NCBI GenBank assembly: GCA_022701365.1
Contig: JAKUHH010000207.1
Location: forward strand, 1 to 64,000
Length of the DNA stretch: 64,000 bases
Direction of reading: 5' to 3'
DNA from: Mycocentrospora acerina
Lineage: Eukaryota; Ascomycota; Dothideomycetes; Pleosporales
This document shows positions 12,251 to 22,572 of the stretch, piece by piece. How positions within the stretch are numbered: position 1 is the first letter of the stretch; every line of letters begins with the position of its first letter. Below the pieces are notes generated by a model. That model made no database searches, had not been told where the DNA came from, and worked only from the letters and a program-made list of their open reading frames with translations. The translations under genes were made by a program, and so were the position numbers.

Positions 12251-12289
12251 CATCACCGTCGTAGTTGCTGCGCCGCCCGCCCTCAAAGC

Positions 12290-13792
12290 ATGAAAAAGTC
12301 AAAGATCAACGGTGAGCCATACCACGTGCTCATGTTCACCCCGTCATATTCGCAGCTCTGACATGCGCTGCTAGACCTCGACCCCGAGTCACTTCTCGAT
12401 CCTGCGCCGAGCTCGAGCTCCGACGAGCACTCGGACGACGACCTGTCCGATGTCGAAGACGCCACTGCAGGGCGCGAGCACTATGTCGACGTGGGCAAGA
12501 GCAAGCTGAGGAAGAAGGAGGTGGTGCCGCTGGGGCCACAGTACTCGGGCCGTGGTGTGCGGCGCGAGGAGCTTGAGAACAGCGACAGCGATGATCCTTT
12601 TGCCAAAGGCTTCGACGACGACGCGAGCAGTGGGGAGAGTGAAGATGGAGACGAGGGCATGGACACGGACATGGAAATGGACGACGACGAGGGCATGGAA
12701 AGTGAGGGCGAGCTTGACAGCGAGGATGTGGATGATGATGACGATGACGACGATGACAACGACGACGACGACGACGATGAAACCTCTTCCAAAAAGCCAG
12801 CAGGCGGTGCTTCCGCACTGCGCGACCTGTTCAAGGCGGAAAAGACAGTCGCCTCGACGCTCGCTGCCGGCGCACAGTCCGACGCCGCCAAAGGACAGGC
12901 CGTCAAGACGCAGCGAAAGACGTTTGACACGCTGCTCAACACGCGCATTCGCCTGCAAAAGGCACTTATCTCGACAAACTCCATGGTCGCCCTTGAACAC
13001 AGGCAAGAGACGATGCCGAGCTCGTCAGTCGAAGCCGCCGAGGCCGCCGCTTTGACACTGCTCAACAACCTAACCGACCTCCGCATCTCACTGCAAGAAG
13101 CGCGAACCGGCCTGAAGCGCAAGCGAGCGACATTTGAATCCAGCACCTTGTCCTCTGACATCTGGGAGTCGATTCGCAGCGCAGAGGCTTCAGCGCTGCC
13201 AAACCGCAAAGCCGTCCTCGAGCGCTGGTCTAGCAAGACAAAGGCCACGACTGTTGCCCAGAACAAGAACCGGCTCAATGCTTCGGCACAGCAATCGCTC
13301 ACCGAAGTTCTCGACTCGCAGCTGCACTCATCGCATCTCATTACCCGCACGCAGACACCCCGCTCCTGCGCGCCTCTCCAATCCGCGTCCAAGGATGCTC
13401 AGCCCGACGCTGCCCTCTACGACGATGCCGACTTTTACGGCCTGCTCCTCAAGGAGCTGCTTGAGCAACGCTCGGCCGACTTGAGTGCCAACGGAACTGC
13501 CGAGTTTGTTGTCCAGGCCCCGTGGCAGGTCGCCCGAGAGGCAAAGACGAAAAAGGTCGTCGACACCAAGGCGAGCAAGGGCAGAAGGCTGCGCTACACT
13601 GTGCAAGAAAAGCTTCAAAACTTCATGGCGCCAGAGGACAGAGGAGAGTGGGGCGAGCGGCAGAGGGAGGAGCTGTTTAGCAGTCTGTTTGGACAGCGAT
13701 TGGGGCTGGGCGAGCATGATGAGGTGCAGAGTGAAAATGAGGATGAGGTAGATGCAGAAGAGGCGGGGTTGATGTTGTTTAGAAGTAGTTAG
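12290..13792 (+). CDS. BFR2: AATF/Che-1 family ribosome-biogenesis factor (Bfr2-like)
   Basis: Two exons, 12290-12311 and 12375-13792 (63-nt intron), 479 aa. AATF/Bfr2 is a nucleolar protein of the small-subunit processome that is needed for early 18S pre-rRNA cleavages. After a short first exon (MKKSKIN) the protein has a very acidic N-terminus, then REHYVDVGKSKLRKKE, a conserved AATF segment. A long Asp/Glu run at about residues 110-137, an AATF/Che-1 middle region and a C-terminal TRAUB domain (DADFYGLLLKELLEQR, VDTKASKGRRLRY and QEKLQNFMAP) follow. Without the first exon the frame would begin at ATG 12491 and lose conserved residues, so the spliced model is preferred. The Asp tract is encoded by GAC/GAT repeats and is likely length-variable. 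Confidence 0.9.
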
Positions 13793-14468
13793 ATTGTGTA
13801 GAAGAAAAGGAGAAGGAAGAAGGATAATCTGAAGACTTGATGCCATGTTGAGATGATTTGAACTCCACAAGAAGTGGTTGATGGATTGAATAGTTGATTG
13901 TTGGACTAGTAGCTGAATTAGTCCAGTGATGAGCTAGTGCATGGGCTGATTGATGAATTGATGCCTTAAAAATCATACTCAAGGATTATTTAATAGGCTC
14001 ATGGGGCTATCAAGTGGTTCAAAGTTTGTTGAGGAGGTGCACGAGTTGAGGAATACAACAACGTTCTTTTGTTAATCAACGTGTCCATTGGTTGATTACT
14101 CAATTTATGGGCTGATTACTTGGTTTGTTGGTCGATGAGTTGGTCTATGGGTTGATTACTCAGTTCATGGGTTGATTTCCAACTTCATGGGTTGGTTTCC
14201 AACTTCATGGGTTCGTTGATTGATGCACATGGGATTTATTGATAGATTTATATGTTGATCAATGGGTGCACGAATTGACTTTCAAGCCCAAAAAGTAGAT
14301 TGATAGCATTCCAATGTTGTAAACTTGACCACGGCAACGGGATTCAAAAGCCGACTTTTATTCGGCCACAACTCCCCGACCTAGGCAACGGCCCGAGCGA
14401 CGCAGCTTATACAAATCAAAAGTCAACCACCCATCTGCAAAACTCCCACGTCCACCAATTCCCCCGCC
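13793..14468. repeat. Degenerate TTGAT / CATGGGTTGATT minisatellite region
   Basis: This intergenic stretch of about 670 bp separates AATF from the next gene. From about 14040 to 14270 it is dominated by imperfect tandem units of about 20-24 nt around TTCATGGGTTGATTTCCAAC. The best-matched units are at 14160-14215. Looser TTGAT-rich copies extend back to about 13860. No gene is supported here. Confidence 0.75.
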
Positions 14469-15300
14469 ATGAACACAATCGCCTCCCCGCCCCAAATCAA
14501 GCGCATATCAGCTGGAAAGCGCGTCCTTGGCGTTGTGCTTGGACTCAGTGGTGCACTGGGTGCAAATCTTCTCCTCGGATACAGTGTTTCCAGCTTCTAC
14601 ACGCGCAACACCAAATTCGTGCCCTACGACACATCGTCGCCAGACCTCGGCACCGATGTGGCACGCAAACACAACCCTGGGGCCAATCCACCAGTGGCAA
14701 TTGATCATGCCATTAAGACGGTGCCCTATTCCAAGTTGCCCGACAAGTACTGGGTCAAATGGAAGGGAGAGCGTGTCAGCGTTGATCAGGAGAGCTTGAC
14801 GACGGATTTCTGCAGGGGCATTTGGAGCGGTGTGGCATATCGGGTCCAAAGACGCTACCTAGAGAGGAAGTATCGCGCCTTGGAGGGGAGAGAGGGGCAG
14901 TTGTGGGACGTAAAGCAGTTGGAACAGTCCGACTACAAGGTTGGGACGGTGATTACTGATCACTTTGAGGTTCTTGAGCACACGTCCGACAAGGTACAGT
15001 CTTGCCATGATAAGCTTGCACATGGTTGGATTTGCGCTAACCATAGTATGACTATAGGTTGTTGTTCGTTGCGGTGACTCCCCACTAAATAACGGGCCAC
15101 GCCCTTCCGACGGCCTGTTCTCCATGGAGGTCACCAAGGACGATGAGGCGCAGGCGGTAACGTTTCATCTTAAGAGCGTGTTTGTAAACACATTGCCCGA
15201 GGGCAAAGATGCACAGCTACTACCCGGAGGCTTTCAGTTTGCGCATCAATGGTACACGAAGCTGTGGATGGAAAGTGCTACGCGCAAACTGATGGCCTAG
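14469..15300 (+). CDS. Conserved-looking single-pass membrane protein, unknown function
   Basis: Two exons, 14469-14993 and 15058-15300 (64-nt intron), 255 aa. I do not recognise the family with confidence. Visible features are a short basic N-terminus and one hydrophobic segment at about residues 19-40 (VLGVVLGLSGALGANLLLGY) that could be a membrane anchor or a mitochondrial/ER signal-anchor. A soluble C-terminal part follows, with aromatic and charged residues and ending in a region SDGLFSMEV...FHLKSVFVN. The C-terminal pattern vaguely resembles START/polyketide-cyclase-like (SRPBCC) folds, which is speculation. The coding frame, codon use and clean splice support a real gene. Confidence 0.7.
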
Positions 15301-15388
15301 ACTTCTGGACAGAGCTGACGGATGAAATGATGATGGGTGCGGTGGAGGAGGACTGTGAACGTGTCATTACCGAACTGAAAGCGTCGGG

Positions 15389-15530
<142 letters not shown>

Positions 15531-15662
15531 GAAGCATAGTCAAGACTTAGATCAAATGTACTCTTTCCACTTCAAAGCGGCGCAGGACGCGCTTGTCAAG
15601 GTCAACTGCATTGAGCTAACTAGAGGAGCAGCAGTCTCAAAACGACGGCTACGGCTCTCACC

Positions 15663-15821
15663 ATGGCCAGCATTCCACAGTCACATGACTGCGAGAGCCT
15701 CACCGTCCATGTCGAGGCGGGATGACGCACCAAGCCCGAGCTTGCCCCTGCAGCAGCTCCACACAAAATGTACAGCCCCCAGATTCGCCGCGTCCCCTTT
15801 GTCGTCTGCCATATGCAGCAG
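15663..15821 (+). pseudogene. Probable 5' exon of the esterase, broken by TGA at 15723
   Basis: An ATG at 15663 opens a frame of 20 codons, hits TGA at 15723-15725, then continues open to a GT donor at 15822. That donor is in phase with an acceptor at 16083 leading into the esterase. The segment after the stop contains MYSPQIRRVPFVV (ATG at 15769), which could serve as an internal start. Either the TGA is a real nonsense mutation, a sequencing error or a readthrough stop, or translation simply starts at 15769 or 16087. Confidence 0.4.
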
Positions 15822-16086
15822 GTACAGACAGGGAGATTGGCATAGATGTAGGTAACCGTACATGCAACGTCACGAGTGAATTAATAATAACAGCGGCAAG
15901 GCCAAGAGTGTTCATAGGCACAGGATTGTGCATAGCAACAGGTACAAGATCTTGTATGACAACAGATGCAAGATTGCATACAACACCAGGTACAAGGTCG
16001 AGTGTAAGCATATAGGCACAGGGTCGAGCATAGCAACAGGTCCAAGGCCGGGCACAGGTATATCGCCACCAGACCAAGTACAGGCA

Positions 16087-17060
16087 ATGCCCGTCAACAC
16101 GCTGTCGGTGGGCGCCGCCGTCGCACCCACCGTCATCGAGACGTACATCTCGCACTACCTCCACCGCTCACCGCTGCGACAGAAGCCGACCGCTCACATT
16201 TCCTACCACGAGGGCCTCGAGCTGATCCGGCGCTTCTTGCACTACGCCTCGTTCCACACCGTCGACGAGCTCCAGGCTTTTACCTCGCAATGGGTCCCCG
16301 TGCCCCACTGGGTCCACGTGCGCGAGCTCGACATCCCGGCGACGCAGCTGCAGCGCTCCGCCGAGCACATTCGCGCACAGCTGGGCCCCGCCGGTGTTGC
16401 AGCCGTCGGCGGCGCGACGTGGTGGCAGTGGAGGAGGGACGCGGCGCCGCTCAGGGCCGAGTGGATTGAGATGCGCAAGGACTACGACGCGCGCCGACGG
16501 CTCAACATAGACAAGGGCCAGCGCATCATGTTGTACGTCCACGGCGGCGCATACTACTTTGGCAGTGTCGACGAGCATCGCTACCAGATGCAGCGCCACG
16601 CCCGCAAGCTCAAGGCCCGCGTCCTGGCGCCTCGCTACCGCCTGGCACCTCAGTTTCCGTTTCCCTGTGGCATCATGGACTGTAAGTGCTTGTTCTTTCC
16701 ATTGTTATTACTACCGTTGTCATTGTTATTGTCATTCTCATTCTTCTTCTTCTTCTTCTTCTTCTTCTTCTTCTTCTTCTTCTTCTTCTTCTTCTTCTTC
16801 TTCTTCTTCTTCTTCTTCTTCTTCTTCTTCTTCTTCTTCTTCTTCTTCTTCTTCTTCTTCTTCTTCTTCTTCTTCTTCTTCTTCTTCTTCTTCTTCTTCT
16901 TCTTCTTCTTCTTCTTCTTCTTCTTCTTCTTCTTCTTCTTCTTCTTCTTCTTCTTCTTCTTCTTCTTCTTCTTCTTCTTCTTCTTCTTCTTCTTCTTCTT
17001 CTTCTTCTTCTTCTTCTTCTTCTTCTTCTTCTTCTTCTTCTTCTTCTTCTTCTTCTTCTT

Positions 17061-17092
<32 letters not shown>

Positions 17093-19621
17093 CGTCCTCA
17101 GTATCCTAGTTGTCGTCGTTATTATAGTAATTGTTGTCAACCTAGCAGAATCAACAACCCTTATCATGAAATCCACTAACCAGCATCCACAGGCCTCGCT
17201 GCATACCTCTACCTGCTCGAGGAAAATCACCATCCCTCGACCATTATCCTCGCCGGCGACTCGGCCGGCGGTGGCATGGTCCTGAGCATCCTCGTCACCC
17301 TGCGAGACCAGGGCATCCCCATGCCCGCCGGCGCCATCCTGATTAGTCCATGGGTTGATCTTACCCACAGCTTCCCTAGCCTGGGCGGCGACGGCAAGCA
17401 GGATTACATCCCCGCGGTAAGTCTCGACAACTGCCAGCGCCCAGCGCCCGGACGCCTGACTAACCAGACTCTACCATAGCATGGCTTTGTGCACAAACCG
17501 AGCATGAGCTGGCGTACGTATCTCGTCTCTCTGCCCACACTGTGACTGACAATGCCTCAGCTCCACCTAACGCTGACGACCTGCGTCAACTTGAACAGTC
17601 GTCCCTGAAATCGCCCCCATCTACAAGCACCAATGATTCAACATCGACAGAAGCCAAGGCAGAGCACACACGCGGCTACTCAATCACTGCTGCTGATGCA
17701 TCCGATGATATTCTAAAGACGAAAGCAGACCCAGACACATGGGTGTCCGAGGATGGCAAATACAGCGTCGGTGCTGGGGGGCTGCTTACCGTGCAGCTCG
17801 ATGGCGTGCAAGTACAGTTGAAAGACCAAATACAGATGTATGCCGCAAACCACCTCATGACCCATCCACTGGTTTCGCCCGCTCTGCAACCCAGTCTTGG
17901 AGGCCTTCCACCTCTGCTCATCACGACAGGAGGTGGAGAACTACTCAAAGACGAACAAATATACATAGCACACAAAGCTGCACAGCCCTTGGCCTATCTA
18001 CCCCCTCCATCAAACAACCAAACAGCCGCACAGATCCAAGTACAAGCAGCCAAGTACAACCCAACAAATGTACAGCTCCAAGTCTGGGACGATTTGTGCC
18101 ATGTTTGTCCCACACTCAGCTTCACTCGACCTGCAAAGCACATGTATCGTAGTATTGCCCAGTTTGGCGCCTGGGCTCTCGCTCGAGCCCAGGAAACTTC
18201 AATTGATATTCTTGACGACGACGACATCTCGATTGTCAGCAGTGGCTCTGCCACCTCGTCCGACTCCAACAAAGAGGTGTCCAATTCGTCCAACGCCAAC
18301 ACTGGACAAGGCGAGCCGCAGCAGGAGCCACAAACTGGTACTCACGCAGCAAAACAGGAGGGCAAAAACGATGTAACAGTCGGCAGAGCAGGCGATCCAC
18401 TTCCACCTTTCGATCACCACATGATCCGCCAACGTATCGACCGCCATGGACGCATCTATCCCCTTGCCCCAAAGGAAGAGCTCGTCGCTCTTAATATGCC
18501 AATTGCAGACATCGGAGTACCGAAGTCAGGGCCAGTGAATAAATACATGAAAGTATCACAGGAATGGAATGAGCGGTTTTCCAAGCAAAAAATTAAAATC
18601 CAGAAACAAAGAATGAAGGAAATGGGCAAGGGATTTGAGCGTTTTGATGGCGAGACACCACCACCTACGGCATTGGCCGGACGGAGGGCCAAGAGTATGA
18701 AGGCGGAGAGAGCGAAAAAAAAGTCATGGGGAATGGCAATGTGGAGCTTGTGGGGGAGCAAACATGACAAATCAACAGTACGTGCATGCGTCCTGATTGT
18801 GGCCCGTTCTAACTGTTATCCAGATCGTGCGCGAGGAAGAAGCGGACAATGCGGCAGATCAAGATGCTTCCTCTGCAGGTGCAGCACAACAGCCCGACAC
18901 AGTTCCAGCCGACAGCACACTTGGAAGCAAGTCCGCCCGAGGTCGTATTGGTCTTGCCGCTTTGAGTGCAACATCCCGTCTACGCTCACGCTCACGTCAT
19001 TCAAAGGTGACCGATCGAGGCCAAGTCGCAGATTCAACCCTCGACCTAAACACTCTCACGCTGCCTCAACCTAGGCTTGTCGAGGCCACAACTATCGCAC
19101 CTGAGCACAAGAAATCGCCCGTTCCACTGCAAGTGAGCGAGTCCAATGGTCCTATTTCTGAAATCGTTGTGTCGGACGATCCGCTCTCCCCTGCAACATT
19201 GATACCAGCTACAGACACGCTGAGTACTAGGCCAACTAAAGGCGGGATTGCTTATCCATTCAGTCTCAAGGTTGATGGGGCTGTGGGAAAGCATGTCAAT
19301 GCAAGCACGGTCACGCTGCAGAGTCTGAACATTACAACTCCACCTACAATCGAAGTCACACATGAAGATGAGCGCTTTGGTATTAATACGACTCCTATTT
19401 TAGTATCAGCCAAGGAGAAGGATGACGGGATCGACGATCGTGAGCCAGGTATGAATGGACAGCAACAGTACCGTGCTACTGCCGCTGGGCTGTTTAGCGA
19501 CAAATCCATGCCAAATTCGAATAAAGATGTTGAGAAGGCTGAGCGACCAGTGATTGAGAGATTCGAAACTGCGTTGGAGGATCTGCCCACCACCAAAGAT
19601 ATTATTGGCAAAACCAATTGA
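16087..19621 (+). CDS. HSL-type alpha/beta-hydrolase (esterase/lipase) with long C-terminal tail
   Basis: From ATG 16087 the exons are 16087-16681, 17193-17416, 17480-17513, 17561-18777 and 18824-19621, giving 955 aa. A further 5' exon may exist (15663/15769-15821, intron 15822-16083). The core is a hormone-sensitive-lipase family hydrolase. The oxyanion-hole HGG is at about 152-154 (HGGAYYFG), the nucleophile Ser at about 222 in GDSAGGG, and probable Asp 415 (GGELLKDE) and His 465 (WDDLCHVCP) complete the triad. It should hydrolyse acyl esters; the substrate is unknown. After the catalytic domain come about 450 residues that are mostly hydrophilic and probably disordered, including a basic patch near KAERAKKKSWG. 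Intron 1 (511 nt) is filled by a pure TTC tract and is ten times longer than its neighbours. Confidence 0.85.
16741..17090 (+). repeat. Uninterrupted (TTC)n tract, 350 nt, intronic
   Basis: 350 consecutive nucleotides of perfect TTC (about 116.7 units) with no interruption lie inside the 16682-17192 intron of the esterase gene. The intron begins GTAAGT and ends CACAG, and splicing across it restores a continuous hydrolase domain. The transcript carries UUC and the template strand GAA. Confidence 0.97.
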
Positions 19622-19792
19622 GAGATGGGATATCAGCTTAGAGTGTCGAAATCAGAAGGCGGCCTACACGCTGAAGATGGATGTATAGAACTCAGACACC
19701 CACTTTCTTAAACTTGTAGTAAATGTTCAAGCGCAGCACCCATTGGGAAAAGCCTTCGACCATTACATGCGGCCATGGAGTCTTCATCATGA

Positions 19793-20764
19793 TCATTTCT
19801 CCTCCACGTCGCACTTTTGCATCCATGCTTCCGCTTCTTGCTTGAATTCCGGTCTCCATCGCGTCAGTGGTGGCCGTCCGTTTACAATATCACCCGTGCT
19901 CCACAGCATACGTTTCTTGTCCATCTCCTCGGAGACGTCGTTGTCAGGACACATGATGTAGAACTTTTTGTCCTGCATCTTGGCGTACATGTAGTCTGCA
20001 ACCTGACCAGGCGACCATGCACCGTCGGGTTTTTTTTGTTCTTCTCCGGGCACATTTCCAGACTGCCAATTTGTTAGATGAGTGTATCACAGCGTGCAAG
20101 GGGAGATGGCGCAATATACCAAGCCGGTGAACGTCCATCCTGGAACTAGAAGATGCACGCTCACATTCGTGTCCCGGAGATCGAAGCTAAGGTGTTCAGC
20201 CAAAGATTTGACTGCAGCTTTACTGGCGTTGTATGCAGCATTCCCAGGAGGGTTCGTGATGCCTTGTTTGCTGCCGGTTATCACAATCGAGGCACTGGAG
20301 CTGGAGGTACGAGTTTGGAGTGACGGAACATATGTATTCAGGCCATTTATTACCCCTGTCAGATTGGCATTGAGAATCTGATGCATTTTAGCTGGTTTCT
20401 TTCGCGGAGAACGACTGAAGAGTGCTATTCTGGGAAAAGAAAAGCAAGTGAAGAAGCCTACCGTGTCGAAGTAATCTGCGTCTCCCCATGTGCCTTTTCG
20501 ATGGATACCAGCATTCAACATTAGAAAGTCAACATCACCAACCTGTTCTCTAATTTTTGCCCAGTCCTTGCGATTTCCCACGTCGGCCTTCACGCACTTT
20601 ACGCCATCGCCCAAAGTCTTACTCGCAAGATCGAGAGTCTTCTGGTTCGTGTCCACGATTGTGACTTTCATACTGTGCTTCAAGCACAATTGAGCGACTG
20701 CATAGCCGATACCTGAAGCGCCGCCTGTTATCAATGCCGTAGCATTGGGTCGAAATGCCGCCAT
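19793..20764 (-). CDS. Short-chain dehydrogenase/reductase (SDR)
   Basis: Three exons: 20764-20462, 20377-20120 and 20062-19793 (introns 84 and 57 nt), 276 aa. It is a classical SDR with a Rossmann fold for NAD(P)(H). TGGASGIG is at residues 13-20, LNAG at about 83-86, and catalytic Ser137, Tyr150 and Lys154 are in a YNASK motif. VVDTN-like sequence after beta-2 (IVDTN, Asp at about 38) suggests a preference for NAD(H) over NADP(H), which is inference. The first intron is a multiple of three and open, so unspliced mRNA would stay in frame; removing it aligns the enzyme better (YFDT-ILNANLTG). It ends 170 bp from the convergent esterase and is the left-most candidate member of the polyketide locus. 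The substrate is unknown. Confidence 0.88.
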
Positions 20765-22572
20765 GTCAAAACTTTGGTGCTAGAGAAGGAGTCTTGGTTG
20801 GATGGTGCTTGGGAATTGATAGAGTGCCACGGATTTTATTTGGTAGGAGAATATCGAGATGAAAAGCAAAAGCGAGCATGTGAAAACCATTCAACCTTAT
20901 CGAGAAGCTATTGTAAAGCTTGTGAGGGGCAGGTGACGTCTTTGTTTTAATCGTCGTCGTTCCTGCGTCGGGTGTTGTCCTAACCCCGCACACTAACTCC
21001 ATAGTAGCGATTGCTGTGCCTCACAAGCGCATGAGCGTGTTCTCGCGTCAACAACGTGAACCCAAGTCGCGTTTCAGACAATTTCATGTAGGAAAACATC
21101 GCGTTCAGTTAGGAGTTTGTTTGTTTGATCTAAGAATGCACGTATCCAGATCGGCTTTGCGCATCGCCTTGACGTGTCAGTCACTAAGCTTTAGCCTCAT
21201 GCGAGATTTCGATTTCTTCTGGTTTCTGGCAATTGTGAAGAGGAGACATTCGTAAAAGGTCTATCTCGGTCTCTGGGAACACCCATCCCATTTCTCAACG
21301 AGGTCTTGATCACAGCCTCGTCTAGAGACAAGTAGGATCGCGCCAAACGGCCATTGCCAGTAGTACCTTGAATCTGGCACCGAAAGAGGTTCAACAGTGC
21401 TATATTATGTCATCTGGCGTTTCGACTGATCATACCGATGATAGGGCGGAAACTTGTGAATTTGAGATAAAAGGTGAGTTGGCAGCTCGTCGCAAGATAA
21501 TACCCACATACTGACAAGAGTGTTGCACGGATCAAATGCCGAGGAAAATTGCCTCTATGATCGAGGCGATGACGGAAGCATGTATCAAAGTTGATTGTGG
21601 ATGAGATGGTGCCACCTTCCCAAGTATGCAAATTGAGCTGGCGGGCGTGCCTGTGGACGTGCCGAGGAAGCTGAGCGGTGTGGCGTCTGGCGGCTTGGAC
21701 TGCGGCATGTAAGCACATAGGTATTCTCGTCCTATTACTACACATTGATAGTGCCATAATCGATGCTTTTCGCCTCCCCTCAAAGCCGAAATGACTTGGT
21801 CAAGCCTGTTGCTCTTTGCGAAACACATTAGAATCGAAGCTTGGCCATCAAAAACCGACGGCGTAATCAGAAGATTATTTGCTTCTCGCCTGCTATAATA
21901 AACGCTAAGAGTGCGCAATATGTGAAGTCGTCAGCCGGAACACCACTGGCGAAGAGCACGTATATGCAAGTGGGCACTAGCGCGCGGAAGGCGCTCGAAG
22001 AACACTCAAGAACAATAGTAAGGCTAGTAGGTGCATATAATCTAGTTGCGAATGATCAAGTATGCGTATCGCAGTCTCGGTATAAGCACGGTAGCTCGAT
22101 GTCAGACATACCGCCACCACGTTCCCTTGAAAAAAGATCCGCTGCCAACCCTTGTCCAACTTGCAGGGATACGTCAAGGCTTCGATGGCACTCGGCCACG
22201 TTTCTGGGAATAACAAGACGCGGCTAGAAAACAGAGTGTCGGGAGGCCGGCTCGGTCTTGGTGGATGTAACTTCTTTTGTATTGCTTCCAGGCTTGCTCA
22301 GCATCGCTCTATGGCCATCATGCGTCGACCCGCATGGACCCGCATGAAAGTCGCGTTTAGTATTGCTATTCAATCCTACCTATGCATGGACCGTTGTCTT
22401 TGATAAAACGGCCTTTCAACCTGGCTCGCCCCATCATCATTGGTCGATTTGGGCCGCTGGTCAAGATCGGTCTTCTACACGGATCGACATATAAACGCAC
22501 ATGTGTTTGGCCTTTATATACTTGATTAGCTCAACTCATATTCGCACCAGATCTTCTTCCCCAGGTTGCGTC
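20765..22572. other. Intergenic 1.8 kb, no supported gene
   Basis: It lies between the divergent SDR and O-methyltransferase genes. Short open frames occur on both strands (for example minus strand 21977-22216 and 21532-21918), but none carries a motif I recognise and no consistent spliced model emerged. It may contain a shared regulatory region or a decayed gene. Confidence 0.45.

Larger units (their letters stand above)
11863..12289. promoter_or_regulatory. Shared divergent promoter region, IND1 / AATF
   Basis: The two start codons face away from each other across about 427 bp, so this must contain both promoters and 5' UTRs. It is unusually repetitive: GTGCAG(A/C)GA-type units at about 11941-12001, and TACACAC / GCATACTGTAC units at about 12120-12250. 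No specific factor site can be assigned. Confidence 0.6.

Noticed and set aside
12491..12493. ATG 12491 as the AATF start
   Set aside because: It would omit the conserved REHYVDV segment. A short first exon and a 63-nt intron restore it in phase.
16559..17368. Long open frames of poly-Ser, poly-Phe, poly-Leu and poly-Arg
   Set aside because: They are translations of the TTC repeat in each frame. The repeat lies within a spliced intron.
20378..20461. SDR read without the 84-nt intron
   Set aside because: The frame stays open, but the extra 28 residues (GFFTCFSFPRI...) break the fold between NAG and the next conserved helix, and GT-AG signals are present.
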